Shown here: piece after piece, positions 27,698-37,695 of the stretch | How the letters are laid out: each line of letters starts with the position of its first letter | How positions within the stretch are numbered: position 1 is the first letter of the stretch | Assembly: GCF_007860185.1 (NCBI RefSeq) | Contig: NZ_SJPY01000007.1 | Span: 124,001-188,000, forward strand | Length of the DNA stretch: 64,000 nt | Source of the DNA: Novipirellula aureliae | Lineage (GTDB): Bacteria; Planctomycetota; Planctomycetia; Pirellulales; Pirellulaceae | Direction: 5' to 3' | Notes under the pieces: model-generated | The model's input: only the letters and a program-made list of their open reading frames with translations | Databases searched by the model: none | Told to the model about the DNA's origin: nothing | Made by a program: the position numbers and the translations under genes

Positions 27698-29247
27698 CCA
27701 ATCACCTCACCTGATTTCTTTCGTTCAATTCGCCTTAGGAAGGATTCCATAATTCGGCGATATAGGTCTTCTCTTAGCACGCTATCTTCGACCCCACTAT
27801 CGAGGTTGGGGTTGTCATTGACTTCGATAACATAGAACTTTCCATCGCTTTCTTTGACGTCGACACCATAGAGACCATCGCCGATCAAGTTGGCTGCTTT
27901 TACGGCGATATTGACTGCTTTTCGCGGAGCCAATTCAACGGGTAGCGTCTCGGCTCGGCCAAACGTTTGCTTGCCCTCCTCTCCGTACTTAGCGATTTGC
28001 CAATGGCCGCGTGCCATGTGGTATTTACTGGCAAAAAAGGCACGTCCATCGAGCACCCCGATCCGCCAATCGAAGTCGGTTTTCATAAATCGCTGCGCAA
28101 TCACCAGTTCGGAATGAGTGAACATCTCCTCGAGTTTCTCCGCCAATTCCGCTTCGGTCTCAGCCTTGGTCACCCCTTTGGAAAACGCACTGTCGGGGCG
28201 TTTCAAGACGCAAGGCAAACCGATTTCGGAAACAATTTTATCCGCGTTCGCACGATGAATCACAAACGTTTTGGGTGTATCGATTTTGGCTTTCTCTAAA
28301 ATTTCGGCCAAGTAAACCTTGTTCGTACAACGGATAATGGATTGGGGATCGTCGATCACGACCAAGCCTTCACGCTCGGCCCAACGAGCAAGCCGATAGG
28401 TGTAGTGGTTCACCGCTGTTGTTTCGCGAATAAACAACGCATCAAATTCCATCAGCCGACCTGCATCTTCGTGTGTGAGTAGCTCAGCATGGATTCCCAC
28501 CGCACTTGCCGCTTTGAGCATTTTGTGGAGTGCCTTTTCATCGGACGGTGCGAGTTCTTTTTCGAGCGGGTTGTGCAAGATTGCCAAGTCGTATCGCAGC
28601 GTATTCTTTTTTGATTTAGCAGCCCCTCGCCCGGCAAAATGCCGTTCGGCCTGCTCGGCGACGAAAGGCCAATGGGCTTTTGGTATTGATTTGGCTCCGA
28701 TAATCCCGCCTCTTTTCAAACGCCATTTGTCTTTACGGCGGGCAAAGTTAAATCGCAACAGTGGACAGGGGAATGTATTGAAGAGTTCTCGCGAGAGTCG
28801 ATCGTAGCGTTTTGCTAGGTTGCGGCCGAAGTAAACACTCAGCTCGAAGGTCTCTCCGGTCAGCGGTGCAAGCGATTGCTGTATCAGCTCATCAAGCTCG
28901 GATGAGATCAAACGGACATCCGTTGAGCCAACCAAGTCCTGGATGCCAGTGATGTTTGGCATCGGGCGATGGCCGCGTGCTTCCGCTAACAGCGAGACGT
29001 AATAGCCTAAACTTTGGTAGCGATAAGAATTGGCCAAGTTGTAGATTTTGATGCCTCGGCGGCGATTCCACATTGGATTGGTCAAATACTCACGAGGATC
29101 GACGACTTCGACTCCATCAATCGATTCGATCCATCCTGATTGAGATTCCGTTACAACGACATCGGACATGGGTAAAGTCTTTCCAATATTAGGCTTTTTC
29201 TTCGATCGCAGAAAAGCGTCAGGCGATTTGGAAGCATTAGGGTTCAT
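27694..29247 (-). CDS. RimK-like ATP-grasp ligase with RLAN-type N-terminal domain
   Basis: 517 residues. The N-terminal half (about residues 50-250) is the domain found before the ATP-grasp in this RimK subgroup: NLANSYRYQSLGYYVSLLAE, FGRNLAKRYDRLSRELF. The C-terminal ATP-grasp has TNKVYLAEILEKAKIDTPKT, LPCVLKRPDSAFSKGV (nucleotide-binding Lys and loop), DWRIGVLDGRAFFASKYHMA and the metal-binding end YGVDVKESDGKFYVIEVNDN. RimK-type enzymes add amino acids to a carboxyl group. The ATG at 29247 overlaps the peptidase gene; a second ATG at 29169 with GGAAAG upstream is an alternative. Confidence 0.88.
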   Translation of the reverse strand: MNPNASKSPDAFLRSKKKPNIGKTLPMSDVVVTESQSGWIESIDGVEVVDPREYLTNPMWNRRRGIKIYNLANSYRYQSLGYYVSLLAEARGHRPMPNITGIQDLVGSTDVRLISSELDELIQQSLAPLTGETFELSVYFGRNLAKRYDRLSRELFNTFPCPLLRFNFARRKDKWRLKRGGIIGAKSIPKAHWPFVAEQAERHFAGRGAAKSKKNTLRYDLAILHNPLEKELAPSDEKALHKMLKAASAVGIHAELLTHEDAGRLMEFDALFIRETTAVNHYTYRLARWAEREGLVVIDDPQSIIRCTNKVYLAEILEKAKIDTPKTFVIHRANADKIVSEIGLPCVLKRPDSAFSKGVTKAETEAELAEKLEEMFTHSELVIAQRFMKTDFDWRIGVLDGRAFFASKYHMARGHWQIAKYGEEGKQTFGRAETLPVELAPRKAVNIAVKAANLIGDGLYGVDVKESDGKFYVIEVNDNPNLDSGVEDSVLREDLYRRIMESFLRRIERKKSGEVIG

Positions 29248-30037
29248 CGAAAGTCTTGGCGACTTTCGCCACGGGACTCATCGCAAATTTTGCTGACATA
29301 GGCCTTTCGTGTTTTTTGCGAATCATCAATAAATTTGCGTCATAGGTGGCGATTCCAAGCAAAATCGCAGTGGCGACTTGCGATAGAGGGGCCGCATACA
29401 AATGCGTCTTCGCGATAGGATTGTTCTGCAAGGGGTCCGCCAACATGACTTGCCCTGTTTGCGTCTCGTAGCCATACAAAACCACAAAATGTCCTGCTGG
29501 CTCACCCAAAATATCGTTGGCGACACTGGTTCGGCCCCGCTCGTCACGGGGTTGTGAAACTTCGCGTGCTTCTTGGTAGAGGAACGTTGCGCTGAGCCCG
29601 CTCAGAATTGGTACGCCCGCGACCAAGCTACGAACAATCAAGTTTTCTTCGAGCGGCTCCATGTCGACGACGCCGCCGAGTTCTAGGAATTGCAGGTAGG
29701 CCTCGGTCGCGACATCAAAACGCTCATCCGTCGCACGTTTAGCCTCTCGTTGAGCAATCAACTTTTCGGCTAGATCGACGCGTCCAAATGGAAACCAGGT
29801 CGGATCGAAGAATTGGACGTTGTAGGTCACAATCGTTGCTTCGTATCCGCGCCGTAGTGCGTGACACGCCAACTGAACTGCCAACGTTCCACCTTTGGAA
29901 AACTGGCCGATTTCCTCTATCACTTGATCGAGCGATATCTCGTCTTTCCAATAGTTGTAGACAGCGTGTAAACAGGTGGGCCCGCAATCGGAATCGCTCG
30001 GTTGAGACTCAATACGAAGTGAAAGTTGATGCATCAA
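29237..30037 (-). CDS. C39-like papain-fold peptidase
   Basis: 266 residues. Catalytic residues of the C39/papain-like fold can be placed: Cys18 in SDCGPTCLHAVYNYW, His183 in AGHFVVLYGYE and Asp201 in VMLADPLQNNP; Gln12 is a candidate oxyanion residue. Bacteriocin-transporter C39 domains share this arrangement but here there is no ABC transporter attached and no signal peptide, so it acts in the cytoplasm. Overlaps the downstream RimK-like gene by 11 bp and lies 12 bp after the GNAT-nitrilase gene, in the same operon. It may cleave or rearrange the peptide-like product. Confidence 0.82.
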   Translation of the reverse strand: MMHQLSLRIESQPSDSDCGPTCLHAVYNYWKDEISLDQVIEEIGQFSKGGTLAVQLACHALRRGYEATIVTYNVQFFDPTWFPFGRVDLAEKLIAQREAKRATDERFDVATEAYLQFLELGGVVDMEPLEENLIVRSLVAGVPILSGLSATFLYQEAREVSQPRDERGRTSVANDILGEPAGHFVVLYGYETQTGQVMLADPLQNNPIAKTHLYAAPLSQVATAILLGIATYDANLLMIRKKHERPMSAKFAMSPVAKVAKTFDEP

Positions 30038-30049
30038 AATCGCGGCATG

Positions 30050-31681
30050 CTAAATGTCGCGAGTCCCATGTTCGGTGTGGTATCGAACGTTGTACAAATC
30101 CTGACGCCGATCGTTCCAATTCGTCACACTGCCTTGCTTCCTGTGGCGACGAAGCAGTTCGATATCGACATCGTGGATAACGACCATTTCAACATTCGGA
30201 TTCGCTTCGGCACCGATGGCATCGCGGGCAAAAGTGACATCTGCAGGAGTAAAAATCGCCGACTGTGCATAATGAATATCGGCATTTTCAACAAACGGTA
30301 AATTCCCCGTGCAACCGGCAATGGCAACATAAAAATGGTTTTCAACCGCCCTCGCTTGAGCACACATACGGACACGCAGATAGCCCAGTTGTGTATCAGT
30401 ATTGAAGGGCACAAACAACAGATTGGCCCCTCGCTCAGCAGCGATTCGCGACACCTCGGGGAACTGACAATCGTAGCAAACCTGGATCGAAATCGGCCCG
30501 CAATCGGTGTCAAACACCTCGACCTTATCGCCACCTTGTACGCCCCACCAATGTCGTTCGGAGGGAGTGATATGTAACTTGTATTGCTTTTCAATACTGC
30601 CATCGCGGCGAAACAAGAACGAGATGTTGTAGAGCGTGTCATCTTCGACCACAAAGTGGGACCCGCCAATGATGTTGGTATCGAACGCGATCGCCATCTC
30701 GGTAAACAGTTCCAAGTACTGAGGGGTGAATACGGACAATGCCCGCGCCGCGCTGCCTGGACGCTGGGACGGCAAGCATGACAACAACTGAAGCGTGAAG
30801 AGCTCGGGGAACAATAAAAAGTCACATTTGTAGTCACCTGCGACATCGACAAAGTATCGAGCCTGTTTAGCAAACTCGTCAAAATCCTTTACCGCTCGCA
30901 TTTGATACTGAACCGCTCCAATACGCACCAACTCAACGCTGCGGCGAAAACGACGGTTGGGGTTCACCGAATAATCGAGATTCTTCCATTCTAAGAACGT
31001 CGCGTATCCGGCACTTTCATGGTCCGATGGTAGATAGTTTGGAATCAGACCTTGAAGTGCGAAGCCGTTAGCAATTTGGGCAGTCAATACGGGATCGTAA
31101 AGAGACTTATCGACGACCCCTTCGACGTATTCGCGCGCGGACATTTTATCCGCATACTTGTGAAAGCCAGGGATTCGACCGCCAATGATGATGCGAGCGA
31201 TGTTCTTTTGCCGGCAAAGGTCTTTGCGAGCTTGATACAACCGCCGTGATAACCGCATCCCACGATACTCGGGGTCAACCATAATCTCGATGCCATACAT
31301 CGTATCACCCGTCGGCACGTGATTGCGTATGAAACCTCCATCGGCCATCACCTTCCAATTATGCCATTCCAAACTGTCATCAAAATTGACCAAGAGTCCA
31401 CTGCACGACGCGACGACTTTACCGTCGCATTCGATCACCATTTGACCTTCGGGAAAACGAGCCAACTGACTTTGCAGTTGCTCGATCGTCCAAGTCTCCA
31501 TATCAGGAAAGCACTTCTTTTGAATCCGAATCAATGCCTCAAAATCTTCGAGCCTCGTTTGTCGAACGACAAGATTCCATTCAAATTGTCGCAAATCGAT
31601 CTCATCGCTCGATCCGGATGTCGTTTTGATGTCAGGTTGGTTGGCTTGGCCCTGGTCGCAGTCAGACACGGATTCTCCCAT
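30050..31681 (-). CDS. Fusion of GNAT acetyltransferase and nitrilase-family amidohydrolase
   Basis: 543 residues. GNAT domain at about 37-215: [20 protein letters not shown], then the acetyl-CoA loop region [20 protein letters not shown]. Nitrilase domain at about 252-530 with the full triad Glu293 (LFPELF), Lys368 ([16 protein letters not shown]) and Cys402 ([11 protein letters not shown]). Nitrilase-fold enzymes hydrolyse or transfer amides; the acetyltransferase would modify an amine. First gene of the operon, reading on to the C39-like peptidase, the RimK-like ligase and the GCS2-type ligase. This fused architecture is known in public databases, but its substrate is not. Confidence 0.9.
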   Translation of the reverse strand: MGESVSDCDQGQANQPDIKTTSGSSDEIDLRQFEWNLVVRQTRLEDFEALIRIQKKCFPDMETWTIEQLQSQLARFPEGQMVIECDGKVVASCSGLLVNFDDSLEWHNWKVMADGGFIRNHVPTGDTMYGIEIMVDPEYRGMRLSRRLYQARKDLCRQKNIARIIIGGRIPGFHKYADKMSAREYVEGVVDKSLYDPVLTAQIANGFALQGLIPNYLPSDHESAGYATFLEWKNLDYSVNPNRRFRRSVELVRIGAVQYQMRAVKDFDEFAKQARYFVDVAGDYKCDFLLFPELFTLQLLSCLPSQRPGSAARALSVFTPQYLELFTEMAIAFDTNIIGGSHFVVEDDTLYNISFLFRRDGSIEKQYKLHITPSERHWWGVQGGDKVEVFDTDCGPISIQVCYDCQFPEVSRIAAERGANLLFVPFNTDTQLGYLRVRMCAQARAVENHFYVAIAGCTGNLPFVENADIHYAQSAIFTPADVTFARDAIGAEANPNVEMVVIHDVDIELLRRHRKQGSVTNWNDRRQDLYNVRYHTEHGTRDI

Positions 31682-31961
31682 GAGTTCTGGTTTAGGAATC
31701 TTTAGGAGCGATTACAAAAGCATATCGCGTCGCTAACTTTGCGAATCATATCCACCTCCACTCTTTCCGCGAGTGGTCAAGTTTCCATTTTCGACAAATT
31801 GTTGCGGCATTGAGCTAAGGGCGTCCCCAAAGACAACATTTATACGTAAATTACTTGATTAACTGGATCGACGGTCAGAATCCCGTGATTCGGTCGCTCG
31901 CATCGCCCCAGAAAATCCTAGGGTTATGTGACCGCTTGATTTGAGGCTTGGCAAAAGAGTG

Positions 31962-32012
31962 GCTGGGCATCTTGACCCGGTAAGCTGCGGCTGGAAGCCA
32001 CAGCCACCAAAG
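31962..32012. repeat. Solo degenerate copy of the 60-bp repeat
   Basis: TGGCTGGGCATCTTGACCCG, then TAAGCTGCGGCTGGAAGCCA, matches the unit tandemly repeated at 11221-11691, and the words before and after (ATTTGAGGCTTGGCAA, GGCTTACTCTC) also echo that locus. It sits in the 418-bp gap between the amidoligase operon and glnE; the rest of the gap shows no gene. Confidence 0.75.
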
Positions 32013-32099
32013 AGGCTTACTCTCATACTTCGGTGGGACAAAGCGATCGACTTGCGGGGAGCGTAAAGCCTGTGAATCGGTTGATTTCTTTCGGATCGA

Positions 32100-35000
32100 T
32101 TACCCGATCCATCGCTTGAAAATTCGCTCGAAAAGTTTGCGGTTGCGATGCCTTGCTTGGTGACAGGCCGCGGCAATCATTCTCGGGTCCTCCTCATTCA
32201 TGAGGAACGCCAATTTCTGCATCAGGTACTCCTGGTCGGGCAACTCGTGCCGAGCTTGCGAATTCATCAATCGCAAGTTCAACTCGATCGCTCGGATCGT
32301 TCGGTAGCCTGTAATCAATTGCAACGATTCTTCTTCGGGCAAATGACCAGCTTTGGCAAGCGTCTGAAGTGCCTCAATGGTATTGGACTTGAGGATGGTC
32401 GTGGAGTCGGAAGCAAAACGTAGCATCAAAGTTTGCGTGACGAACTCGACATCCAACGTTCCTCCTTCTCCCCGTTTGAAGTTTTCGGGCGTGGCCGTTT
32501 CTTGCAATTGCATACGCAGCTCGAAGAACTTGGCTGCCAGATCTTCGAACTTCATCGATTTTGTCCAGGCCGATTCCGCGATCACTCGCTTAATGGCCGA
32601 ATCGAGCGATTGTCGTTTTTTTCGCGAACCGCTAATCGTTCTTGCTCGACAAACCGCCATCCATTGCCACGGTAGAGCTGAACCGTCTTGAAAGCGAGCC
32701 AAAAACTCTTCCACGGATTCGGCCAGAACGCCTTCTTCACCCGCTGGTCTCAAGCGTCCATCGAGTTCGTAGAGTCGCCCGCTTGGGCCAGCGGTATCGA
32801 TGCGGGCAATCATGCGATTCACAAGTCGATTGAAAAAGTCTCGGTTGCTAGTTGTCGAACGAGGACCACCGACGCGCCGCTGAGTTTCTCCCTCGGCAGA
32901 GTACAAGAAGATGGCGTCAAGCTTGCTGTGATAATTAGGCTCTCTGCCCCCAAGTTTACCTAGCCCGACGATCATCAGCTCTACGGGTGAGCCCGTTGGA
33001 TCGACTGGATCACCAAACTGCCGGGCCAACTGTTCTTGTTCAAACGCTGCGATTCGCCGCAAACAGGCTTCAGCGGTGTCGGCAATTGCGGCCTGCGTTG
33101 CCGCCAAGGACTCTTTGCCTAAGATATTTCGAACGCCAATCGTCAAATGAGCACTTGACTTGAAACTGTGCAAGATCAGGTCAATCTCTGCCGCTCCTCG
33201 GCAAAGCTCAATCGATTGCGCGTCCAAACGTTCCGCAGACGGCAAACGATCGATCAACAGTGAATCGATTAACTCATCGATCATCCCTGGATTGTCGGTC
33301 AAGATTTCGACCAAATAAGGAGCCGCCGAACAGATCCGTACCATCATTTGCATGGTCGGCCGGTTTGCCGAAAGAAGTTCCCATAGAGTCCCTTTGGCGC
33401 CCAACGAATCGGCCACCCTAACGAGGGATGCCAACGTCCGACCGGGCATCGGAGTTCGCGAAATCTCGGCAAGCAGCGGTGGTGCAATTAAAGAGAAAAA
33501 ATGCCGGCATCGATGAGGAGACAAGAAGGGAACCGATTCCGTACTCAGGGCAACCAAATCCTCCATCGCACGCCGAGGATGTTTCATGCCATGCTTAGAC
33601 AAAATTTGTTCGACCAGCTCAGGGGAGGGATCGGGGTCAAGCATCAACTCGGTTTCGCTGGCCACCGACGTCCCATCATCAGGAGCATCAAGCATCAAGT
33701 GATTAATGATCCGGCGATTGATTTCAAAGATCTCTTTTAGCTGTGCCAAGAATTTTTCCGCATTTCCTTGAAGCGTCTCCATGTCTCGCAGACCAAGTCG
33801 CCAAGCCAACCGTTGGATTTTTTCCGTTTCGGTCGGCAGATCTCCGGCAAAGGAATCAAACATAACCGCAAGTTGGCTTTGTAGCCGACAAAGCTGTGCA
33901 TGATTCTTTGAAAGCAGCGATGCTTCCTGGTCGGTCACGCATCCCGCTTTTTCCAGGGCAACGATCGCATCGTAGGTATTGCCAACTCGGACATTCGGTA
34001 GATCTCCCCCATGCAGCAATTGCAGAAACCGGATCGTTCGTTCAATGTCTTTTTTTCCTCCGGCAGCCGTATGAATGTTGACAACGACACCCCCCTGATC
34101 ATGGGTCAATTCTTCAGAAGATTGGTTGCGACTCGTCGTGGCTGATGATTGCGTCCGCCGCGCCAACTTTTGCCGAAAGGTACGAATCTCGGCAATATCC
34201 GCCCGGCTAATGAATCGTCGGTACACCCAAGGCTCTAGCCGCTTGAGAAATGCGGAGCCCAATTCGGCGTCGCCGGCAACGACACGAGCCTTGATGAACC
34301 CAAGCCGTTGCCAAGTCCGACCGGAGGTTTCGAAAATCCGTCCCGCGTCAAACGAACTACAAATCAGCGTGCCTGTTTCGTATTTAGGGTTTCCACGAAA
34401 ATCAAGGTTCAAACCCCGCTCTCCTTCAATCATATACAGCCCATCACATCGTAGAATCTGCGTGAATTCGTTGATCAGATCGGCGTAATAGGCACGGTGA
34501 GCTTGGTTCCATTGATCAATCCGGTCGTAGAGGAACACAAGTTTTAGAGCATCGCCAAAGTTCATTTCTTCGGCACCGAGATTTGTCATTCCAATGACAA
34601 CCAATTTCGGCGAATCGCCGTTGGGTAACTGAGGCTCATCACGGGTTTGACGAAAATAGTCTTGGCAAAAATGGAAACCCACTCTGACAACCGCTTCGGC
34701 GAGGTAGGTTAACCGACGGCCGACGCGTTCGGGGGACATTGAACGGACGAACTGCAAGAATTCGATTCGTCCCGTTTCCTGCTGCACAAAGTCATGGATC
34801 ACGCGTGCGGCAACCACCGGCTCCTTGACCGCTTCGATACGACTTTCGAGATCGCTAAGCAAGTCGTTTGGATCAAACGATTGGCTCGCACAAGAGCGAA
34901 GTTGCTCAAACCAATCGGGTTTCGCAATGAGTTGCTTCGATAACGACTCGCTCGTCGCAAAAAGTTGCAACAATTCCGCCAGCGACGATGGTTCGCTTTG

Positions 35001-35282
35001 GAACAAGGAAAGCAGCGAGTTTACATCCGAGCTCGCGACGAGAAACTGGCGAAGTCGACTGAGCAAAAGGTCGGGGCAATCTTCAACAGCCAGGTGTTCA
35101 GCCAAGGCTTGTTGTAGCGACGAAAGCGATGTGGGATCCGCATTCAAATGGAATATTTGACGTGCGCTATGGAGAGCAGCTTCTCGGTCGACAAACCGCA
35201 GCGGTTCCAGCCAATCAGCGGACTCGGCCAGGCCACCGATCGGTTTGTCTCTATCCGAATGAGAGTCCATGTTGTTATCCAT
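32100..35282 (-). CDS. glnE: Glutamine synthetase adenylyltransferase/adenylyl-removing enzyme, degenerate active sites
   Basis: 1060 residues, two GlnE halves. GlnE adds AMP to glutamine synthetase (C-terminal half) and removes it (N-terminal half), under PII control. The N-terminal motif, normally [20 protein letters not shown], reads GMTNLGAEEMNFGDALKLVF at residues 231-250: both metal-binding Asp are replaced (Ala, Lys). The C-terminal motif reads GLGKLGGREPNYHSKLDAIF: the first Asp is Lys787, the second, Asp789, is kept. The remainder is well conserved (FVTQTLMLRFASD, LRPAGEEGVLAESVEEF). The start is the ATG at 35282. Family identity is sure; adenylylation activity is doubtful. Confidence 0.9.
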   Translation of the reverse strand: MDNNMDSHSDRDKPIGGLAESADWLEPLRFVDREAALHSARQIFHLNADPTSLSSLQQALAEHLAVEDCPDLLLSRLRQFLVASSDVNSLLSLFQSEPSSLAELLQLFATSESLSKQLIAKPDWFEQLRSCASQSFDPNDLLSDLESRIEAVKEPVVAARVIHDFVQQETGRIEFLQFVRSMSPERVGRRLTYLAEAVVRVGFHFCQDYFRQTRDEPQLPNGDSPKLVVIGMTNLGAEEMNFGDALKLVFLYDRIDQWNQAHRAYYADLINEFTQILRCDGLYMIEGERGLNLDFRGNPKYETGTLICSSFDAGRIFETSGRTWQRLGFIKARVVAGDAELGSAFLKRLEPWVYRRFISRADIAEIRTFRQKLARRTQSSATTSRNQSSEELTHDQGGVVVNIHTAAGGKKDIERTIRFLQLLHGGDLPNVRVGNTYDAIVALEKAGCVTDQEASLLSKNHAQLCRLQSQLAVMFDSFAGDLPTETEKIQRLAWRLGLRDMETLQGNAEKFLAQLKEIFEINRRIINHLMLDAPDDGTSVASETELMLDPDPSPELVEQILSKHGMKHPRRAMEDLVALSTESVPFLSPHRCRHFFSLIAPPLLAEISRTPMPGRTLASLVRVADSLGAKGTLWELLSANRPTMQMMVRICSAAPYLVEILTDNPGMIDELIDSLLIDRLPSAERLDAQSIELCRGAAEIDLILHSFKSSAHLTIGVRNILGKESLAATQAAIADTAEACLRRIAAFEQEQLARQFGDPVDPTGSPVELMIVGLGKLGGREPNYHSKLDAIFLYSAEGETQRRVGGPRSTTSNRDFFNRLVNRMIARIDTAGPSGRLYELDGRLRPAGEEGVLAESVEEFLARFQDGSALPWQWMAVCRARTISGSRKKRQSLDSAIKRVIAESAWTKSMKFEDLAAKFFELRMQLQETATPENFKRGEGGTLDVEFVTQTLMLRFASDSTTILKSNTIEALQTLAKAGHLPEEESLQLITGYRTIRAIELNLRLMNSQARHELPDQEYLMQKLAFLMNEEDPRMIAAACHQARHRNRKLFERIFKRWIG

Positions 35283-35679
35283 CAAAGACGAAACGCACCA
35301 AAAGACAGGCCTCGAAAAGCGTGCCCCAAAAAAAGTGCAGTGAATTGGAAGAAAAACAAGTGTAAGGCGTTTTTCAAGATTCGTGTAGTGCGCAACAAAA
35401 TGTGACCTAACCTTTCTCTACGGGGGGCCTTTGCGGCGGGAAACAGATTGCTGCGCACGAGATGCGACGAATGCGACAAGCGGTTGCATTTTCGCAACAC
35501 GATCTTGTTGCATTTAGACAACATGTAAATCATTGGCGCGCACCTCGCTATTCACCTAAACTATTCACAGGAAACACTTTGCCATGATTTTATCGACACT
35601 GACTCTTGGCACCGGCACTGATACTGCATGGTATCCATCGCACCTAAATGACGTTTTTGACACGGGTGCCGAGGAGAGC

Positions 35680-37272
35680 ATGATGGGAAAGAAATTTAGA
35701 AGCCGCAGTCTACAAGACGACGCCTACGATGCCGAGGAATCGGTTACCCGACGGACCCGCGTCATGGGAGAACAATACGTCGACGCCGAAGATGAGGATT
35801 CGGTCGAAATGAGCGAGGAGGAGGCCGAGTTGTTGCAACGCCGCCTCGAAGTGGAAACCGACCCCACCGAAGACCCCGTCCGCATGTATTTGATGCAAAT
35901 GGGACAAATTCCTCTACTCAGCCGAGACCAAGAGGTTTCGGCAGCCAAACAGATCGAACGAACGCGGTTGCGTTACCGGCACTGGATGCTCGCGACCGAC
36001 TTCATGCTCCAAGGTGCACTCAAACTACTCGAACAAGTTCGTGACAAGAAACTCCGGCTCGATCGCACGATTGAAGTCAGTGTTACCAACGCGGCCGAAA
36101 AGAAAGCGATCATGAGACGGATCGTTCCCAACGTCCGCACGCTGCAACATCTATTGAAACAAAATCGGCTCGATTTTCTCGCAGCGATCAACAAAAAACT
36201 TAGCATGCGCAGACGCCGTGCCGCATGGAAGAATCTGGTCATCCGCCGCAATAAAGCGGTCCGTCTGATCGAAGAGATGAATCTCCGAACCAATAAGTTG
36301 GAACCGCTCTACGAAAAAATGCGTAAGACGGTAATCCGCATGGAAGAGATCCAATCATTACTTGGCGATCCCGCTCGCCTGCAACTTCCTGCAATGCCAA
36401 CGGAAGAGGAATTGCGAAATGAACTGCATTACTTGATGCGGTTGACTTTTGAGACACCCAAAACGCTGTCGCGCCGCGTCAGGCGATGCGATCACTACAG
36501 TGAAGACTACGATGCCGCCAAACGTATTTTGTCGGCCGGAAATTTGCGACTCGTTGTGTCGATCGCCAAAAAGTATCGCAATCGAGGCTTGTCCTTCTTG
36601 GACTTGATCCAAGAGGGAAATACGGGACTGATGCGAGCGGTCGACAAATTCGAACATGCCAGAGGCTATAAGTTTAGCACGTACGCAACGTGGTGGATTC
36701 GTCAAGCGATTACACGAGCGATCGCAGATCAAAGCCGAACCATTCGAGTGCCGGTACATATGATCGATACCATGAACAAGATCCGTCAAATCACTCGTGA
36801 CTTGGTTCAAGAGAATGGTCGTGAACCGACGGCTGAGGAAGTGTCGGCACGCAGCGGTTTGGGAATCGACGACACACGAGTGATTCTGAAGATGAGCCGC
36901 CAGCCGTTGTCGCTCGATCAACCGATCGGTGACCACGACGAAAGCGTGTTCGGCGAGTTCCTCGAAGATTATCGTGATGACGATCCTCTGCTCGAATCGA
37001 ACCGCGAAGCCCTGAAAGCTCAAATCGATATGGCAATGGAAACGCTAAACTATCGTGAACGCGAAATCCTACGGCTTCGCTACGGTTTGGCTGACGGCTA
37101 CACCTACACACTTGAAGAAGTGGGACGGATCTTCCACGTCACTCGCGAGCGTGTGCGTCAAATTGAGAGCAAGGCGGTTCGCAAGCTACAACAGCCTTAC
37201 CGAGCCAAATCGCTGGTCAGCTTCTTGGACGGTGCCGAGATCACGATCCTGGAAAACAGCGAAGTTTTGTAG
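35680..37272 (+). CDS. rpoD: Primary RNA polymerase sigma factor (sigma-70)
   Basis: Housekeeping sigma factor. Region 1.2: [20 protein letters not shown]; a long non-conserved insert; region 2: [40 protein letters not shown], and the -10 recognition helix [20 protein letters not shown]; region 3: [12 protein letters not shown]; region 4: [20 protein letters not shown] with the -35 helix [18 protein letters not shown] prefer the ATG at 35680, preceded by GAGGAGA, giving [11 protein letters not shown]; the ATG at 35584 would add 32 unrelated residues. The upstream gap (35286-35679) has no gene; a TGTTG/CAACA inverted repeat lies near 35508. Confidence 0.93.
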   Translation: MMGKKFRSRSLQDDAYDAEESVTRRTRVMGEQYVDAEDEDSVEMSEEEAELLQRRLEVETDPTEDPVRMYLMQMGQIPLLSRDQEVSAAKQIERTRLRYRHWMLATDFMLQGALKLLEQVRDKKLRLDRTIEVSVTNAAEKKAIMRRIVPNVRTLQHLLKQNRLDFLAAINKKLSMRRRRAAWKNLVIRRNKAVRLIEEMNLRTNKLEPLYEKMRKTVIRMEEIQSLLGDPARLQLPAMPTEEELRNELHYLMRLTFETPKTLSRRVRRCDHYSEDYDAAKRILSAGNLRLVVSIAKKYRNRGLSFLDLIQEGNTGLMRAVDKFEHARGYKFSTYATWWIRQAITRAIADQSRTIRVPVHMIDTMNKIRQITRDLVQENGREPTAEEVSARSGLGIDDTRVILKMSRQPLSLDQPIGDHDESVFGEFLEDYRDDDPLLESNREALKAQIDMAMETLNYREREILRLRYGLADGYTYTLEEVGRIFHVTRERVRQIESKAVRKLQQPYRAKSLVSFLDGAEITILENSEVL

Positions 37273-37316
37273 GGACGCGTCCGCCTTTTTTCCGACTGGC
37301 ATCTTAACGTGTCGTG

Positions 37317-37652
37317 AATCTTGTTAAAGATGCACTGCACGCGAGGATCTTTAACAAGATCCACTGCACGCGAGGATCTTTAACAAGATCCACTACACGC
37401 GAGGATCTTTTACAAGATGCACTGCACGCGAGGATCTTTAACAAGATCCACTACACGCGAGGATCTTTTACAAGATGCACTGCACGCGAGGATCTTTAAC
37501 AAGATCCACTACACGCGAGGATCTTTTACAAGATGCACTGCACGCGAGGATCTTTAACAAGATCCACTACACGCGAGGATCTTTTACAAGATGCACTACA
37601 CGCGTGGATCTTTTACAAGATGCACTACACGCGAGGATCTTTAACAAGATCC
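37317..37652. repeat. Twelve-copy 29-bp palindromic tandem array between convergent genes
   Basis: Eleven units start with GGATCT every 29 bp from 37345 to 37635, preceded by a degenerate unit at 37317. The 18-bp core is GGATCTTTAACAAGATCC or the variant GGATCTTTTACAAGATGC; the 11-bp linker is ACTGCACGCGA or ACTACACGCGA. From unit 2 to unit 8 the two core variants alternate, giving a 58-bp higher-order period. The array lies between the 3' ends of rpoD (plus) and the NagB fusion gene (minus), so a two-way transcription barrier is plausible. Confidence 0.92.
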
Positions 37653-37695
37653 ACTACCGCCAACTCAAATGAGTGCCCATGACACACCACGGTTG

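Noticed and set aside
35584-35679. Longer rpoD start at ATG 35584
   Set aside because: Adds 32 residues without sigma similarity, while ATG 35680 has a GAGGAGA site at proper distance; kept only as an alternative.
37314-37672. Small plus-strand frames across the 29-bp array
   Set aside because: They consist of array units read in frame and have no independent start context.
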